A DNA stretch of 64,000 bases from the NCBI RefSeq assembly GCF_026625745.1, contig NZ_CP113061.1, positions 1,327,501-1,391,500 on the forward strand, in the 5' to 3' direction. Below are positions 20,512 to 28,104 of the stretch, one piece after another. This DNA comes from Asticcacaulis sp. SL142. Its GTDB lineage: Bacteria; Pseudomonadota; Alphaproteobacteria; Caulobacterales; Caulobacteraceae. Each line of letters opens with the position of its first letter. Within the stretch, counting starts at the first letter, position 1. A program made the translations under genes and the position numbers. The notes beneath the pieces were generated by a model that saw only the letters and a list, made by a program, of their open reading frames with translations, had not been told where the DNA came from and searched no databases.

Positions 20512-21303
20512 ATGGAAGACCTGTCCCCTGATTTACCCTCTGATTTGCCCTTTGGCGTTGTCGAGACCACCCTGCTGAACGGGCGGGTCGATTTGTGGCA
20601 ACCGGCCAAGGGCTATCGCATCGGCATGGACGGCGCCCTGCTGGCCGCCGCCGCCGCGGGTGTGCTGGCCGAAGACCGCGTCAAACCTGTGCGGGTGCTG
20701 GAACTGGGTTGCGGGGTCGGCGGGGTCATGCTGTCTCTGTTTCGGCGCTGCCCGCAGGTGGTCGCAACCGGCATAGAACGTGAACCGCAAAGCTTTGAAT
20801 TATTGCAGGAAAACATCAAACGCAACGATCCGGCAGCGCGGCATATCGCCATCAACGGCGATGTCGGCAAGGGCTTTAAATCGTTTGGGCTGGAACGCTT
20901 TGATATGGTGATGTCCAACCCGCCCTATTTTGATGACCCGACATTGCTGCGTGCGCCCCATGAGCTTAAGCGCCCGGCCTGGATCGCCGATGATGGACTT
21001 TCTGCGTGGACTGAGTTTGCGCAAAGTTCGGTCAAGGACGGCGGCGAGATTTTGTTTGTCCACCGTGCCGACCGGCTTTTTGATCTGCTGAATGGCTTAT
21101 CAGGCCGGTGCGGATCGTTCATCATCCGCCCGATCCAGCCCTTTGTGGATCAGCCCGCCAAGCGCGTCATCGTCCGCGCCAAACGCCTCGGCAAGGCCCC
21201 ATTGAAGCTGTTGCCGCCCTTGGTTTTGCATGACGATGGCGACCGCAAACACACCCCCGAAGTCGAGGCGATCCTGCGCGGTGAGGCGCTATTGGGGTGG
21301 TGA
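20512..21303 (+). CDS. trmN6: tRNA1(Val) (adenine-N6)-methyltransferase-like protein
   Basis: A class I SAM methyltransferase of the TrmN6/YfiC group, which methylates A37 of tRNA1(Val). The 263-residue protein has ELGCGVGGVMLSL (SAM-binding motif I) and MVMSNPPYF (the NPPY catalytic motif for exocyclic amine methylation), preceded by the N-terminal QPAKGYRIGMDGALLAA typical of this group. Alternative: a related MTS-domain enzyme with another RNA or protein substrate. A pair of GC-rich hairpins follows the stop codon. Confidence 0.82.
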   Translation: MEDLSPDLPSDLPFGVVETTLLNGRVDLWQPAKGYRIGMDGALLAAAAAGVLAEDRVKPVRVLELGCGVGGVMLSLFRRCPQVVATGIEREPQSFELLQENIKRNDPAARHIAINGDVGKGFKSFGLERFDMVMSNPPYFDDPTLLRAPHELKRPAWIADDGLSAWTEFAQSSVKDGGEILFVHRADRLFDLLNGLSGRCGSFIIRPIQPFVDQPAKRVIVRAKRLGKAPLKLLPPLVLHDDGDRKHTPEVEAILRGEALLGW

Positions 21304-21306
21304 CTT

Positions 21307-21366
21307 AGAACCTCCCCTCATGGAGGGGAGGAGGGAGGCCTGATTTATCAGGCCGGAAGGTGGGGT
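21307..21366. repeat. Two GC-rich hairpins between trmN6 and orphan gene
   Basis: CCTCCCCTC-ATG-GAGGGGAGG is followed by GGCCTGA-TTTA-TCAGGCC and GGAAGGTGGGG. It resembles one half of the family B/C intergenic elements and separates the convergent methyltransferase and orphan genes; it may terminate both. Confidence 0.5.
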
Positions 21367-21370
21367 CAAC

Positions 21371-22060
21371 TTAGCTTTCCCATATCACCACACAGTCACC
21401 CGATTTTCTCCACTCGCCTTTAATACGCTCATAAAAGCACCGGCTACCACTACCCGCCTCACCATCGTAACCGTATTCAATATATGCTTTTTGCTTAAAG
21501 GGGGTGTATCTTGGACGGGTTACATAAACATTTCTAACCCACAGTTCATATTCATCTTTACTGACTACGCGCCTCTCATAAGTCTCAGCGAATATTACAT
21601 ATCCACCATCGTTATTTTTATACTCAATATGTTTCAGGCCATGCTTTGAAAAATCGCAGTTCAATGCACCATGATAATTTTCGTAGATATTACCATCATC
21701 TTCAATCCAGTTGTCCCTGAGTGCTAAACTCATCAATGCACACTCTTCATCAGGAATTTTATGTGGAATTGTCAGGTATATTACCTGCTCACTATGTCCA
21801 TCAACATATTGCTTTTCAACTTTATAACGCTCTTCCAAATACGACCGGCACGCTTGCTGATCTGCTTTATCAGCAACATATCGACAACTGGCATTTACAT
21901 AAGACTCTGGCACTGGAGTCTCTTGTGCCAGTTTAAGCATTTTCTCGAAATTCGGATTTTTGTCGCCGTTATGCCAAAGCAGCCAGGATACGGCGTACCA
22001 AATGGCAAAAGCCGTAACGAACAGCAAAGTAGCTATGGTATATTCAGTGACTTTCCGCAT
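21371..22060 (-). CDS. Hypothetical membrane-anchored protein, AT-richer than neighbours
   Basis: I recognise no family. The 229-residue product has one N-terminal hydrophobic segment (about 8-29), then a probably periplasmic domain with six cysteines, rich in Tyr, Glu and Lys (for instance EYKNNDGGYVIFAETYERR). Codons are noticeably more A/T-rich than in flanking genes, which suggests horizontal acquisition. It lies between two palindromic repeats (21307 and 22096), and those could have mediated insertion. The start ATG is the first in frame; the ORF is intact, so it is probably expressed. Confidence 0.6.
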   Translation of the reverse strand: MRKVTEYTIATLLFVTAFAIWYAVSWLLWHNGDKNPNFEKMLKLAQETPVPESYVNASCRYVADKADQQACRSYLEERYKVEKQYVDGHSEQVIYLTIPHKIPDEECALMSLALRDNWIEDDGNIYENYHGALNCDFSKHGLKHIEYKNNDGGYVIFAETYERRVVSKDEYELWVRNVYVTRPRYTPFKQKAYIEYGYDGEAGSGSRCFYERIKGEWRKSGDCVVIWES

Positions 22061-22092
22061 GTTACCCTGTTTTGCCCCTCACCCCTTACCCC

Positions 22093-23100
22093 TTACCCTC
22101 TCCCCGCACGCGGGGAGAGGGAGATATCATCCAAATACCCCTTGGTCTGATCAAGCAGATTCCCTTTTAACGCCGCGCGGCGGGCCAAAAGGTCGGGGCT
22201 GCCGGCGTCGTAATCGGCCATCAGAGCGCGGACAAAATCACCCGATTGCACGTCTTTGAGCACCCCCTGCATAGCCATTTTTGAAGCCTCACCAATGACC
22301 CGCGGGCCGGTCAGATAAGCGCCGTATTCCGCCGTGTTCGATATCTTTTCAAACCCGCCCGACATGCCGCGTTCAAACAACAGATCGACGACCAGCTTCA
22401 ACTCATAGCAGGTTTCAAACCACGCCACTTCGGGCGGATAGCCCGCATCGACCAGGGTCTGAAACGCGGTCGAGACCAGTTCGCGCGTACCGCCACACAG
22501 CACGACCTGCTCCCCGAACAGGTCGCTTTCGCATTCGTCCTTAAAGGTCGTTTCCAGTATGCCCTTGCGCCCGCAGCCCAAGGCCGCGGCGTAAGATAGA
22601 CCGATCGTTTTGGCGCTACCCGTCGCGTCATTATGCACGCCAAACAGGCAAAACACGCCCTGCCCTTCCACGTAAATGTCGCGGATGCGCGGCCCGATAC
22701 CCTTGGGCGAGACCAGAATGACATCGACATCGGCAGGCGGCGACACCAGCCCAAAATTGACCGATAATCCATGCGCGAAAATCAACGCCTGGCCGGTGCG
22801 CAAATTCGGCGCAATCTCATCGCGGAACAGAGATTGATGGGCTTCGTCGGAGGTCAGCACCACAATGACTTCGGCCCAGATAACGCCGTCGGCCACCGTC
22901 ACCACCTCAAAACCATCGGCGGCGGCTTTGGCGCGGGTCGCACTGCCGGGTTTAAGTGCCACGCGGATATCCGCCACGCCGGAATCGCGGGCATTGAGCG
23001 CGTGGGTCCGCCCCTGCGAGCCATAGCCGATGATCAGCACGCGCTTGTTCTGGATGACGCTCAGGTCGCAGTCACGGTCGTGATAGACGGGCAAGGTCAT
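22093..23100 (-). CDS. ilvC: Ketol-acid reductoisomerase (divergent class I)
   Basis: Catalyses the NADPH-dependent alkyl migration and reduction of acetolactate in branched-chain amino acid synthesis. The product has the Rossmann motif [13 protein letters not shown], the catalytic His in [10 protein letters not shown], the metal ligands in [12 protein letters not shown], the second Glu pair in [10 protein letters not shown], and SNTAEYG, so the active site appears complete. Between these the sequence departs from typical IlvC ([29 protein letters not shown]). It stands alone and not beside ilvB/ilvN, so it may be a second, specialised copy. The C-terminal LSPRAGRG is encoded by a family A palindrome and is unlikely to be ancestral. 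Confidence 0.85.
   Translation of the reverse strand: MTLPVYHDRDCDLSVIQNKRVLIIGYGSQGRTHALNARDSGVADIRVALKPGSATRAKAAADGFEVVTVADGVIWAEVIVVLTSDEAHQSLFRDEIAPNLRTGQALIFAHGLSVNFGLVSPPADVDVILVSPKGIGPRIRDIYVEGQGVFCLFGVHNDATGSAKTIGLSYAAALGCGRKGILETTFKDECESDLFGEQVVLCGGTRELVSTAFQTLVDAGYPPEVAWFETCYELKLVVDLLFERGMSGGFEKISNTAEYGAYLTGPRVIGEASKMAMQGVLKDVQSGDFVRALMADYDAGSPDLLARRAALKGNLLDQTKGYLDDISLSPRAGRG
22096..22121. repeat. Family A hairpin forming the 3' end of ilvC
   Basis: CCCTCTCCCCGC (22096-22107) pairs with GCGGGGAGAGGG (22110-22121). The ilvC stop codon lies immediately beside the hairpin (22093-22095), and the upstream flank GCCCCTCACCCCTTACC (from 22073) matches the CCCCTCACCC part of complete family A copies. 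Confidence 0.75.
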
Positions 23101-23148
23101 AGCGGGCTATACTCCATTGGAATCAAATTGACCTATAAAGTAACCGCC

Positions 23149-23955
23149 ATGTCAGATCACCCCGAATATCAGTATCTCAACTTGCTGCGTGAGATTTTGG
23201 ACACCGGCACAAAGCGCGAAGATCGCACCGGCACCGGGACGCTGGGGCTGTTTGGGCGGCAAATCCGTTTTGACCTGTCGAAAGGCTTTCCGCTTCTGAC
23301 CACCAAGAAGGTGCATTTCAAGTCGGTGGCGGTGGAGTTACTGTGGTTCCTGCGCGGCGACACCAATATCAAATACCTGAAAGATAACGGAGTTTCAATC
23401 TGGGATGAGTGGGCCGATGACAACGGAGATCTGGGCCCCGTCTATGGCAAGCAGTGGCGATCGTGGGCGGCCCCCGATGGCCGCGTGATCGACCAGATGG
23501 CCGCCCTCATTGAGAACCTCAAGGTCAATCCCTATTCCCGCCGCCATGTGATTTCGGCGTGGAACCCGGCGGAGGTTGAGGACATGGCCCTGCCGCCATG
23601 CCATTGCCTGTTCCAGTTTTTCGTCGCCGATGGCAAGTTGTCGTGCCAGTTATATCAGCGCTCGGCCGATGTGTTTTTAGGCGTGCCGTTCAATATCGCC
23701 TCATACGCCCTGCTGACCCATATGGTGGCCCAAGCCGTAGGGCTTGAGGTCGGTGATTTTGTCCATGCGTTTGGCGATGTGCATCTCTACCTGAACCACA
23801 TCGAGCAGACCAAAACTCAGTTGGAACGCGCGCCGTTCGCTTTCCCGACGCTGAAACTAGCCGAGGGCCGCGACCTGTTCGGGTTTGAGTACGGTGATAT
23901 CGCTATCGAAAACTACCAATCCCACGGTGCGTTGAAAGCGCCGGTGGCGGTATAG
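23149..23955 (+). CDS. thyA: Thymidylate synthase
   Basis: Methylates dUMP to dTMP using methylenetetrahydrofolate. The 268-residue product shows [13 protein letters not shown], the folate/dUMP contacts [20 protein letters not shown], the catalytic Cys in [12 protein letters not shown], the [20 protein letters not shown] block, and the C-terminal APVAV that closes the active site. The start ATG at 23149 gives the canonical N-terminus; the frame is open much further upstream only because it runs antisense through ilvC. Followed 5 bases later by folA, the classical pairing. Divergent from ilvC with 48 bases between. Confidence 0.97.
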   Translation: MSDHPEYQYLNLLREILDTGTKREDRTGTGTLGLFGRQIRFDLSKGFPLLTTKKVHFKSVAVELLWFLRGDTNIKYLKDNGVSIWDEWADDNGDLGPVYGKQWRSWAAPDGRVIDQMAALIENLKVNPYSRRHVISAWNPAEVEDMALPPCHCLFQFFVADGKLSCQLYQRSADVFLGVPFNIASYALLTHMVAQAVGLEVGDFVHAFGDVHLYLNHIEQTKTQLERAPFAFPTLKLAEGRDLFGFEYGDIAIENYQSHGALKAPVAV

Positions 23956-23960
23956 CCTTC

Positions 23961-24479
23961 ATGAAACCCAAGCTGTCCCTCGTTGTCGCCATGAGCGAAA
24001 ACCGAGTCATCGGACGTGAGAACACCTTGCCGTGGCACCTCAAATCCGACCTTAAGCTGTTTAAGGCCATCACCCAGTTCAAGCCGATCATCATGGGCTC
24101 AAACACCTGGGACAGCCTGCCGCGTAAGCCGTTGCCGGGGCGGCTGAACCTTGTCCTTAGCCGCGACATATTGTTTGAGGCTGAGGGGGGCCTGATCTGC
24201 ACCACCCTGTTTGAAGCGATTGAGATCGCCCGCGAACACGCCAAAGACGACGGCGCCGATGAAATCTGCATCATCGGCGGCGCCAATGTCTATGAGCAGA
24301 CCATCGAAAAAGCCGACCGGCTTTATGTGACCGAGGTCCATGTCTGGCTGGAAGGTGACGCCCACTTCCCCGAAATCGACCCCGCCCTATGGAAAGAGGT
24401 ATCGTCTCAGTTCCATCAGGCGGGCGAAGGCGATGATTATGACTTCACCACGCGGGTCTATGAGCGGGTAAAATCTTAG
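23961..24479 (+). CDS. folA: Dihydrofolate reductase
   Basis: Reduces dihydrofolate produced by thymidylate synthase. The 172-residue protein has the N-terminal LSLVVAMSENRVIGRENTLPWHLKSDLKLFK with the catalytic Asp in KSDLK, the MGSNTWDSLP nucleotide-binding turn, and IIGGANVYEQ. Slightly longer than E. coli FolA. Co-transcribed with thyA (5-base gap). A family D hairpin repeat follows. Confidence 0.96.
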   Translation: MKPKLSLVVAMSENRVIGRENTLPWHLKSDLKLFKAITQFKPIIMGSNTWDSLPRKPLPGRLNLVLSRDILFEAEGGLICTTLFEAIEIAREHAKDDGADEICIIGGANVYEQTIEKADRLYVTEVHVWLEGDAHFPEIDPALWKEVSSQFHQAGEGDDYDFTTRVYERVKS

Positions 24480-24497
24480 TTAGTCGCGCATTTGTAT

Positions 24498-24531
24498 CTG
24501 AAAACCGTTTCACACTTTTCAGAATGCGCTT
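24498..24531. repeat. Small hairpin repeat, family D copy 2
   Basis: CTGAAAA (24498-24504), loop CCGTTTCACAC, TTTTCAG (24516-24522), then AATGCGCTT, which touches the stop codon of the convergent reductase gene at 24530. Relative to the copy at 18135 the outer stem bases change in both arms (CCC/GGG to CTG/CAG), preserving pairing. Confidence 0.7.
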
Positions 24532-25624
24532 AAACCAACTCACCCAGCAGTGAGCGATCAAACGATTTCAGGCTGGCCGTCTCGCCGGTGCGAATCTTAT
24601 CGACCCAGTCAGGGTCAGACAGGATGGCGCGACCGACCGCGACCAGATCGAAATCACCCCGATCCAGGCGGCGCAGCAGCTCATCCAGCGATGCGGGATT
24701 AGAGACTTCGCCACCAAAACCGGCGATGAATTCACCCGACAAACCGACCGAACCGACCGTGATAGTCGGCTTGCCCGTAATCTTTTTGGCCCAGCCGGCA
24801 AAGTTGAGGGCAGAGCCGTCAAACTCAGGTTCCCAGAACCGGCGTTGCGAGGCATGAATGACATCAGCCCCGGCATCGACCAGCGGGGTCAGCCAGTCTT
24901 CCATTTCTGCCGGAGTGGCCGCGACCTTGGCGTCATAGGCATTGGGCTTGAACTGCGACAAGCGGATAATGATCGGGAAATCTGGCCCAACCGCGGCGCG
25001 CGCGGCCTTAATCACCTCGACCGCAAAGCGTGTGCGCTCTCTCAGCGTCGCCCCACCCCACTGGTCGTCGCGCTTATTGGAACCGGCAAAGAAGAACTCG
25101 TCGATCAGGTAGCCGTGGGCACCATGAAGCTCAATGGCGTCAAAACCAATGCCCTTGGCGGAGGCCGCCGCGCGCCCAAAGGCGGCAATGGTGTCGGCGA
25201 TATCGGTTTCCGTCATCGGCTGGCCGACCGGCGTACCATCAGGGGCGATGCCGGACGGGCTGTCCATCGGCGTCGGCTTCCAGGCCGGATCATTGCCGTA
25301 GACGGCGCCCGTGTGCCAGATCTGCGGCGCGATCAGGCCGCCCTCAGCATGGACACTGTCGACCACCTTGCGCCAACCATCGAGGGCCGCGCCGTAGAAA
25401 TTGGGGATGCCTTCTTCGTTCTTAGAGGCTGGGCGTTCAATAACCGTACCTTCAGTAATGATCAGGCCAACATTGCCCTTGGCGCGGCGGGTATAGTAAT
25501 CGGCCACATTCTGCCCCGGCGTCCCGCCCGGCGAAAACTGGCGGGTCATGGGGGCCATGACAATGCGGTTTTTAAGGTCGAGGCCCTTAAAGCTATAGGG
25601 GGAAAACAGGGTGGAATTGGTCAT
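24530..25624 (-). CDS. Old yellow enzyme family alkene reductase (NADH:flavin oxidoreductase)
   Basis: A FMN-dependent TIM-barrel reductase of activated alkenes, related to NemA and 12-oxophytodienoate reductases. The 364-residue protein has LKNRIVMAPMTR at the FMN site, IAPQIWHTG, the FDAIELHGAHGYLIDEFF motif with its substrate-binding pair region, NKRDDQWGG, and the C-terminal VAVGRAILSDPDW phosphate-binding segment. I use the ATG at 25624 because GGAG lies 7 bases upstream; a TTG at 25642 is also in frame. The physiological substrate is not known; it may serve electrophile detoxification. Confidence 0.9.
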   Translation of the reverse strand: MTNSTLFSPYSFKGLDLKNRIVMAPMTRQFSPGGTPGQNVADYYTRRAKGNVGLIITEGTVIERPASKNEEGIPNFYGAALDGWRKVVDSVHAEGGLIAPQIWHTGAVYGNDPAWKPTPMDSPSGIAPDGTPVGQPMTETDIADTIAAFGRAAASAKGIGFDAIELHGAHGYLIDEFFFAGSNKRDDQWGGATLRERTRFAVEVIKAARAAVGPDFPIIIRLSQFKPNAYDAKVAATPAEMEDWLTPLVDAGADVIHASQRRFWEPEFDGSALNFAGWAKKITGKPTITVGSVGLSGEFIAGFGGEVSNPASLDELLRRLDRGDFDLVAVGRAILSDPDWVDKIRTGETASLKSFDRSLLGELV

Positions 25625-25776
25625 GTGCGCGCTCCGCGTCAATAAGTAACTGATGCAGATTTAGTTACGATTTTGCGCTGCACAAGAACTGAGCATGAAA
25701 TTAGCGGGGGATCGACGTTCAAGCCCGCTTATCGGTGTCAACCTTCTCTGGCAGCGGTTACAGCCCAAAAGTTCGC

Positions 25777-25932
25777 AAGAGCCCCCCACCGTCACGCCTT
25801 CGGCGCGCCACCTCCCCAATAAGTTGGGGGAGTATAAGGGAATGCGATATCTCTACTTATACCTCCCCAGTTTACTGGGGAGGGGGACCGCACGAAATCG
25901 CGCAGCGATGAGATGTGGTGGTGGGGGCTCTT
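25777..25932. repeat. MITE-like palindromic element, family B copy 2 (complete)
   Basis: Terminal inverted repeats AAGAGCCCCCCACC (25777-25790) and GGTGGGGGCTCTT (25920-25932) differ by a single extra C. Inside are two hairpins, CCTCCCCAATAAGTTGGGGGAG and CCTCCCCAGTTTACTGGGGAGG in type, separated by about 30 AT-rich bases. It fills most of the 300-base gap between the reductase promoter side (25625-25776, nothing further recognised) and the 3' end of mrp. No coding capacity. Confidence 0.75.
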
Positions 25933-25947
25933 TGTGTCTGCCCACCC

Positions 25948-27054
25948 CTAACCCAGTTGCGTCATCACCGCCTGAGCGATCATCTTAAAGCGCACCGCCA
26001 CATCGCCGTCGGGTTCAAGTGCCACCAGCGGCTGCGCCTCATCCGAGCCTTTGCGCAACGCCGGATCGAGCGGCACATCACCTAAGAACGGCACCTTAAG
26101 GTTCTGCGCCAGAATCTTGGCCCCGTCGCGCCCAAAGACGTAGATGGCTTCACCCGACACCGGGTTTTCCAGCCAGGCCATATTCTCAATAATACCAAGG
26201 ATTTTCACCGACGTTTTCTCAAACAAGGTGATCGCCCGACGCGCGTCGATCAGCGCCATTTCCTGGGGCGTGGAGACCACCACCGCCCCGTCAATCATCG
26301 TCTTTTGGGTCAGGGTCAGTTGCACGTCACCGGTGCCCGGCGGCATATCGACCACCAGCACATCCAGCGGTTCGGCCTCGGTGCCCCACAGGGTCTGGGT
26401 CAACAGTTGATTAAGCGCCTGCGACGCCATCGGCCCGCGCCAGATCATGGCCTGATCGGCATCCACTAAGAACCCGACCGAATTGACTTTAAGCCCAAAC
26501 GCCTCAGGCGGGATCATCATCTTTTCCGGCCCGAACGCTGGCGGCGTGGTCACCCCCAGCATCAGCGGCGCCGACGGCCCGTAGATATCGGCATCCAGCA
26601 ACCCAACACGCAGGCCCAATCCTTTAAGCGCCAGCGCCAGACTTAAGGCAATGGTTGATTTACCGACCCCGCCCTTGCCTGATCCGACCACGATCACGCG
26701 CTTGACATGGGCCGGACGCGATGAGGCCACGGGCGCCTTGGGGCGGTTCTGATCGGCGGCCTGCGGCGAGAGTTTGGCGGCTTTGGGGGCAGGCGTCGGG
26801 GCCTCGGCCTCAGCCGTGAGCACGACCTGCGCCTTTTTGATGCCGGGTAATCCGGCCAGCATCCGCTCAGCCTCAGCCCGCACAGGCCCATAGAGATTGA
26901 CCTGATCGCGGGGCACTTCCAGCATAAACCCGACCCGATCCGGCGACAGCACCAGCCCGCGCACAAGGCCTGCGTCCGACAAGCCTGCCCCGGATACCGG
27001 GTCCTTAATGGCGTTGAGCGCGCTGAGTACCTGTTCGCGGTCGGGCTGGGTCAT
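25948..27054 (-). CDS. mrp: Mrp/ApbC/NBP35-type P-loop ATPase lacking cysteines
   Basis: Mrp proteins are deviant-Walker-A ATPases that carry Fe-S clusters to apo-proteins. The 368-residue product has an N-terminal MIP18/DUF59 domain (about 1-80), an Ala/Pro linker, the deviant Walker A GSGKGGVGKSTIALSL, DADIYGPSAPLMLG and PPGTGDVQLTL. The C-terminal CxxC that bridges the cluster in ApbC dimers is absent: the site reads ENMAWLENPVSGEAIYVFG, and I find no Cys in the whole protein. Loss of CxxC is not rare in alphaproteobacterial Mrp, by memory. The start has AGGA 8 bases upstream. Divergent from miaA. Confidence 0.9.
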   Translation of the reverse strand: MTQPDREQVLSALNAIKDPVSGAGLSDAGLVRGLVLSPDRVGFMLEVPRDQVNLYGPVRAEAERMLAGLPGIKKAQVVLTAEAEAPTPAPKAAKLSPQAADQNRPKAPVASSRPAHVKRVIVVGSGKGGVGKSTIALSLALALKGLGLRVGLLDADIYGPSAPLMLGVTTPPAFGPEKMMIPPEAFGLKVNSVGFLVDADQAMIWRGPMASQALNQLLTQTLWGTEAEPLDVLVVDMPPGTGDVQLTLTQKTMIDGAVVVSTPQEMALIDARRAITLFEKTSVKILGIIENMAWLENPVSGEAIYVFGRDGAKILAQNLKVPFLGDVPLDPALRKGSDEAQPLVALEPDGDVAVRFKMIAQAVMTQLG

Positions 27055-27130
27055 GAGATAGTCCTTACAAGTTCGCGACTGCGATTAGGCCGCTACGGCT
27101 TGTCATGCAACCCACATTACGGCTATTCAC

Positions 27131-28018
27131 ATGATTATGTCCGCTTCCCCCCCTTCCCTTCTGCTTTTAGCTGGCCCGACCGCTTCGGGTAAATCGGCTC
27201 TGGCATTGGATTGGGCGGTTAAGACCGGCGGTATCATTCTCAATGCCGATTCCATGCAGCTATATGAGGATGTGCCCACGCTAACGGCGCGGCCTTCCGC
27301 CGACGATGAGGCCATTGCCCGCCATGTGCTATATGGTCATCTGGGGCCCGATCAGATATGGTCGACCGGGCAGTGGCTGCGGGCGGCTCAGCCCTTCATT
27401 GATGCGGCTTTGCGCGGGGATACGGCCCTATGTGTCGTCGGCGGCACGGGTCTCTATTTCCTAAGCCTTATCAGGGGGTTGGCCGAAATACCTGAGATCG
27501 GTGATCAGGCCAGATCTCAGGCGCGCCAGACCTATATCGACATGGGCGAAGAGGCATTTCGCGGCCTGCTGCTGTCGGTTGACCCCGAAGCCTGCGCCCG
27601 CATCCTACCCAACGATCAGCAACGCCTGACTCGGGCCTATGAGGTCTGGCTGGAAACCGGCACACCATTGAGCGATTGGCAAAAGACCAATGCGCCTATT
27701 TTACCGCAAGGCTCTTACCACCTTGAGGTGTTGCGGCCCGACCGCGACTGGCTTTATGCCCGCTGCGACCGCCGCTTTGATATGATGCTGGATAATGGGG
27801 CGTTGGAAGAGGCAGAGGCCCTGATGGAACGCGGCCTCAAACCCGAATGGCCGATTATGCGGGTGCTGGGTTTGTCCGAAATAAGCGCTTATCTTCGGGG
27901 CGATATGACGCTTGAGGATGCGCGCACTTTGGCCCAGCAAAAGACCCGCAACTATGCCAAGCGCCAGATGACCTGGTTCCGCAACCAGATGCCTTCGGTT
28001 AAGGAATTACCGCGTTAA
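27131..28018 (+). CDS. miaA: tRNA dimethylallyltransferase
   Basis: Adds a dimethylallyl group to N6 of A37 in tRNAs that read UNN codons. The 295-residue protein has the P-loop AGPTASGKSALAL, the DSMQLY motif, VGGTGLYF and the C-terminal QQKTRNYAKRQMTWFR, all characteristic. An ATG two codons later (27137) is an equally good start. The isoprenoid donor DMAPP derives from the dxs pathway encoded elsewhere in this window. Divergent from mrp with about 75 bases between. Confidence 0.95.
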   Translation: MIMSASPPSLLLLAGPTASGKSALALDWAVKTGGIILNADSMQLYEDVPTLTARPSADDEAIARHVLYGHLGPDQIWSTGQWLRAAQPFIDAALRGDTALCVVGGTGLYFLSLIRGLAEIPEIGDQARSQARQTYIDMGEEAFRGLLLSVDPEACARILPNDQQRLTRAYEVWLETGTPLSDWQKTNAPILPQGSYHLEVLRPDRDWLYARCDRRFDMMLDNGALEEAEALMERGLKPEWPIMRVLGLSEISAYLRGDMTLEDARTLAQQKTRNYAKRQMTWFRNQMPSVKELPR

Positions 28019-28104
28019 CCCTCTAAGCGACTTGTGGATTTTGAAACCTTGGGTATAAAATCCTTATTAAGTGCGTGGGGCACGGGTAATTACGGGAGTA
28101 GATT

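Noticed and set aside
22771-23148. Open frame extending thyA about 126 codons upstream
   Set aside because: It runs antisense through ilvC, shows no thymidylate synthase similarity, and the ATG at 23149 gives the canonical N-terminus.
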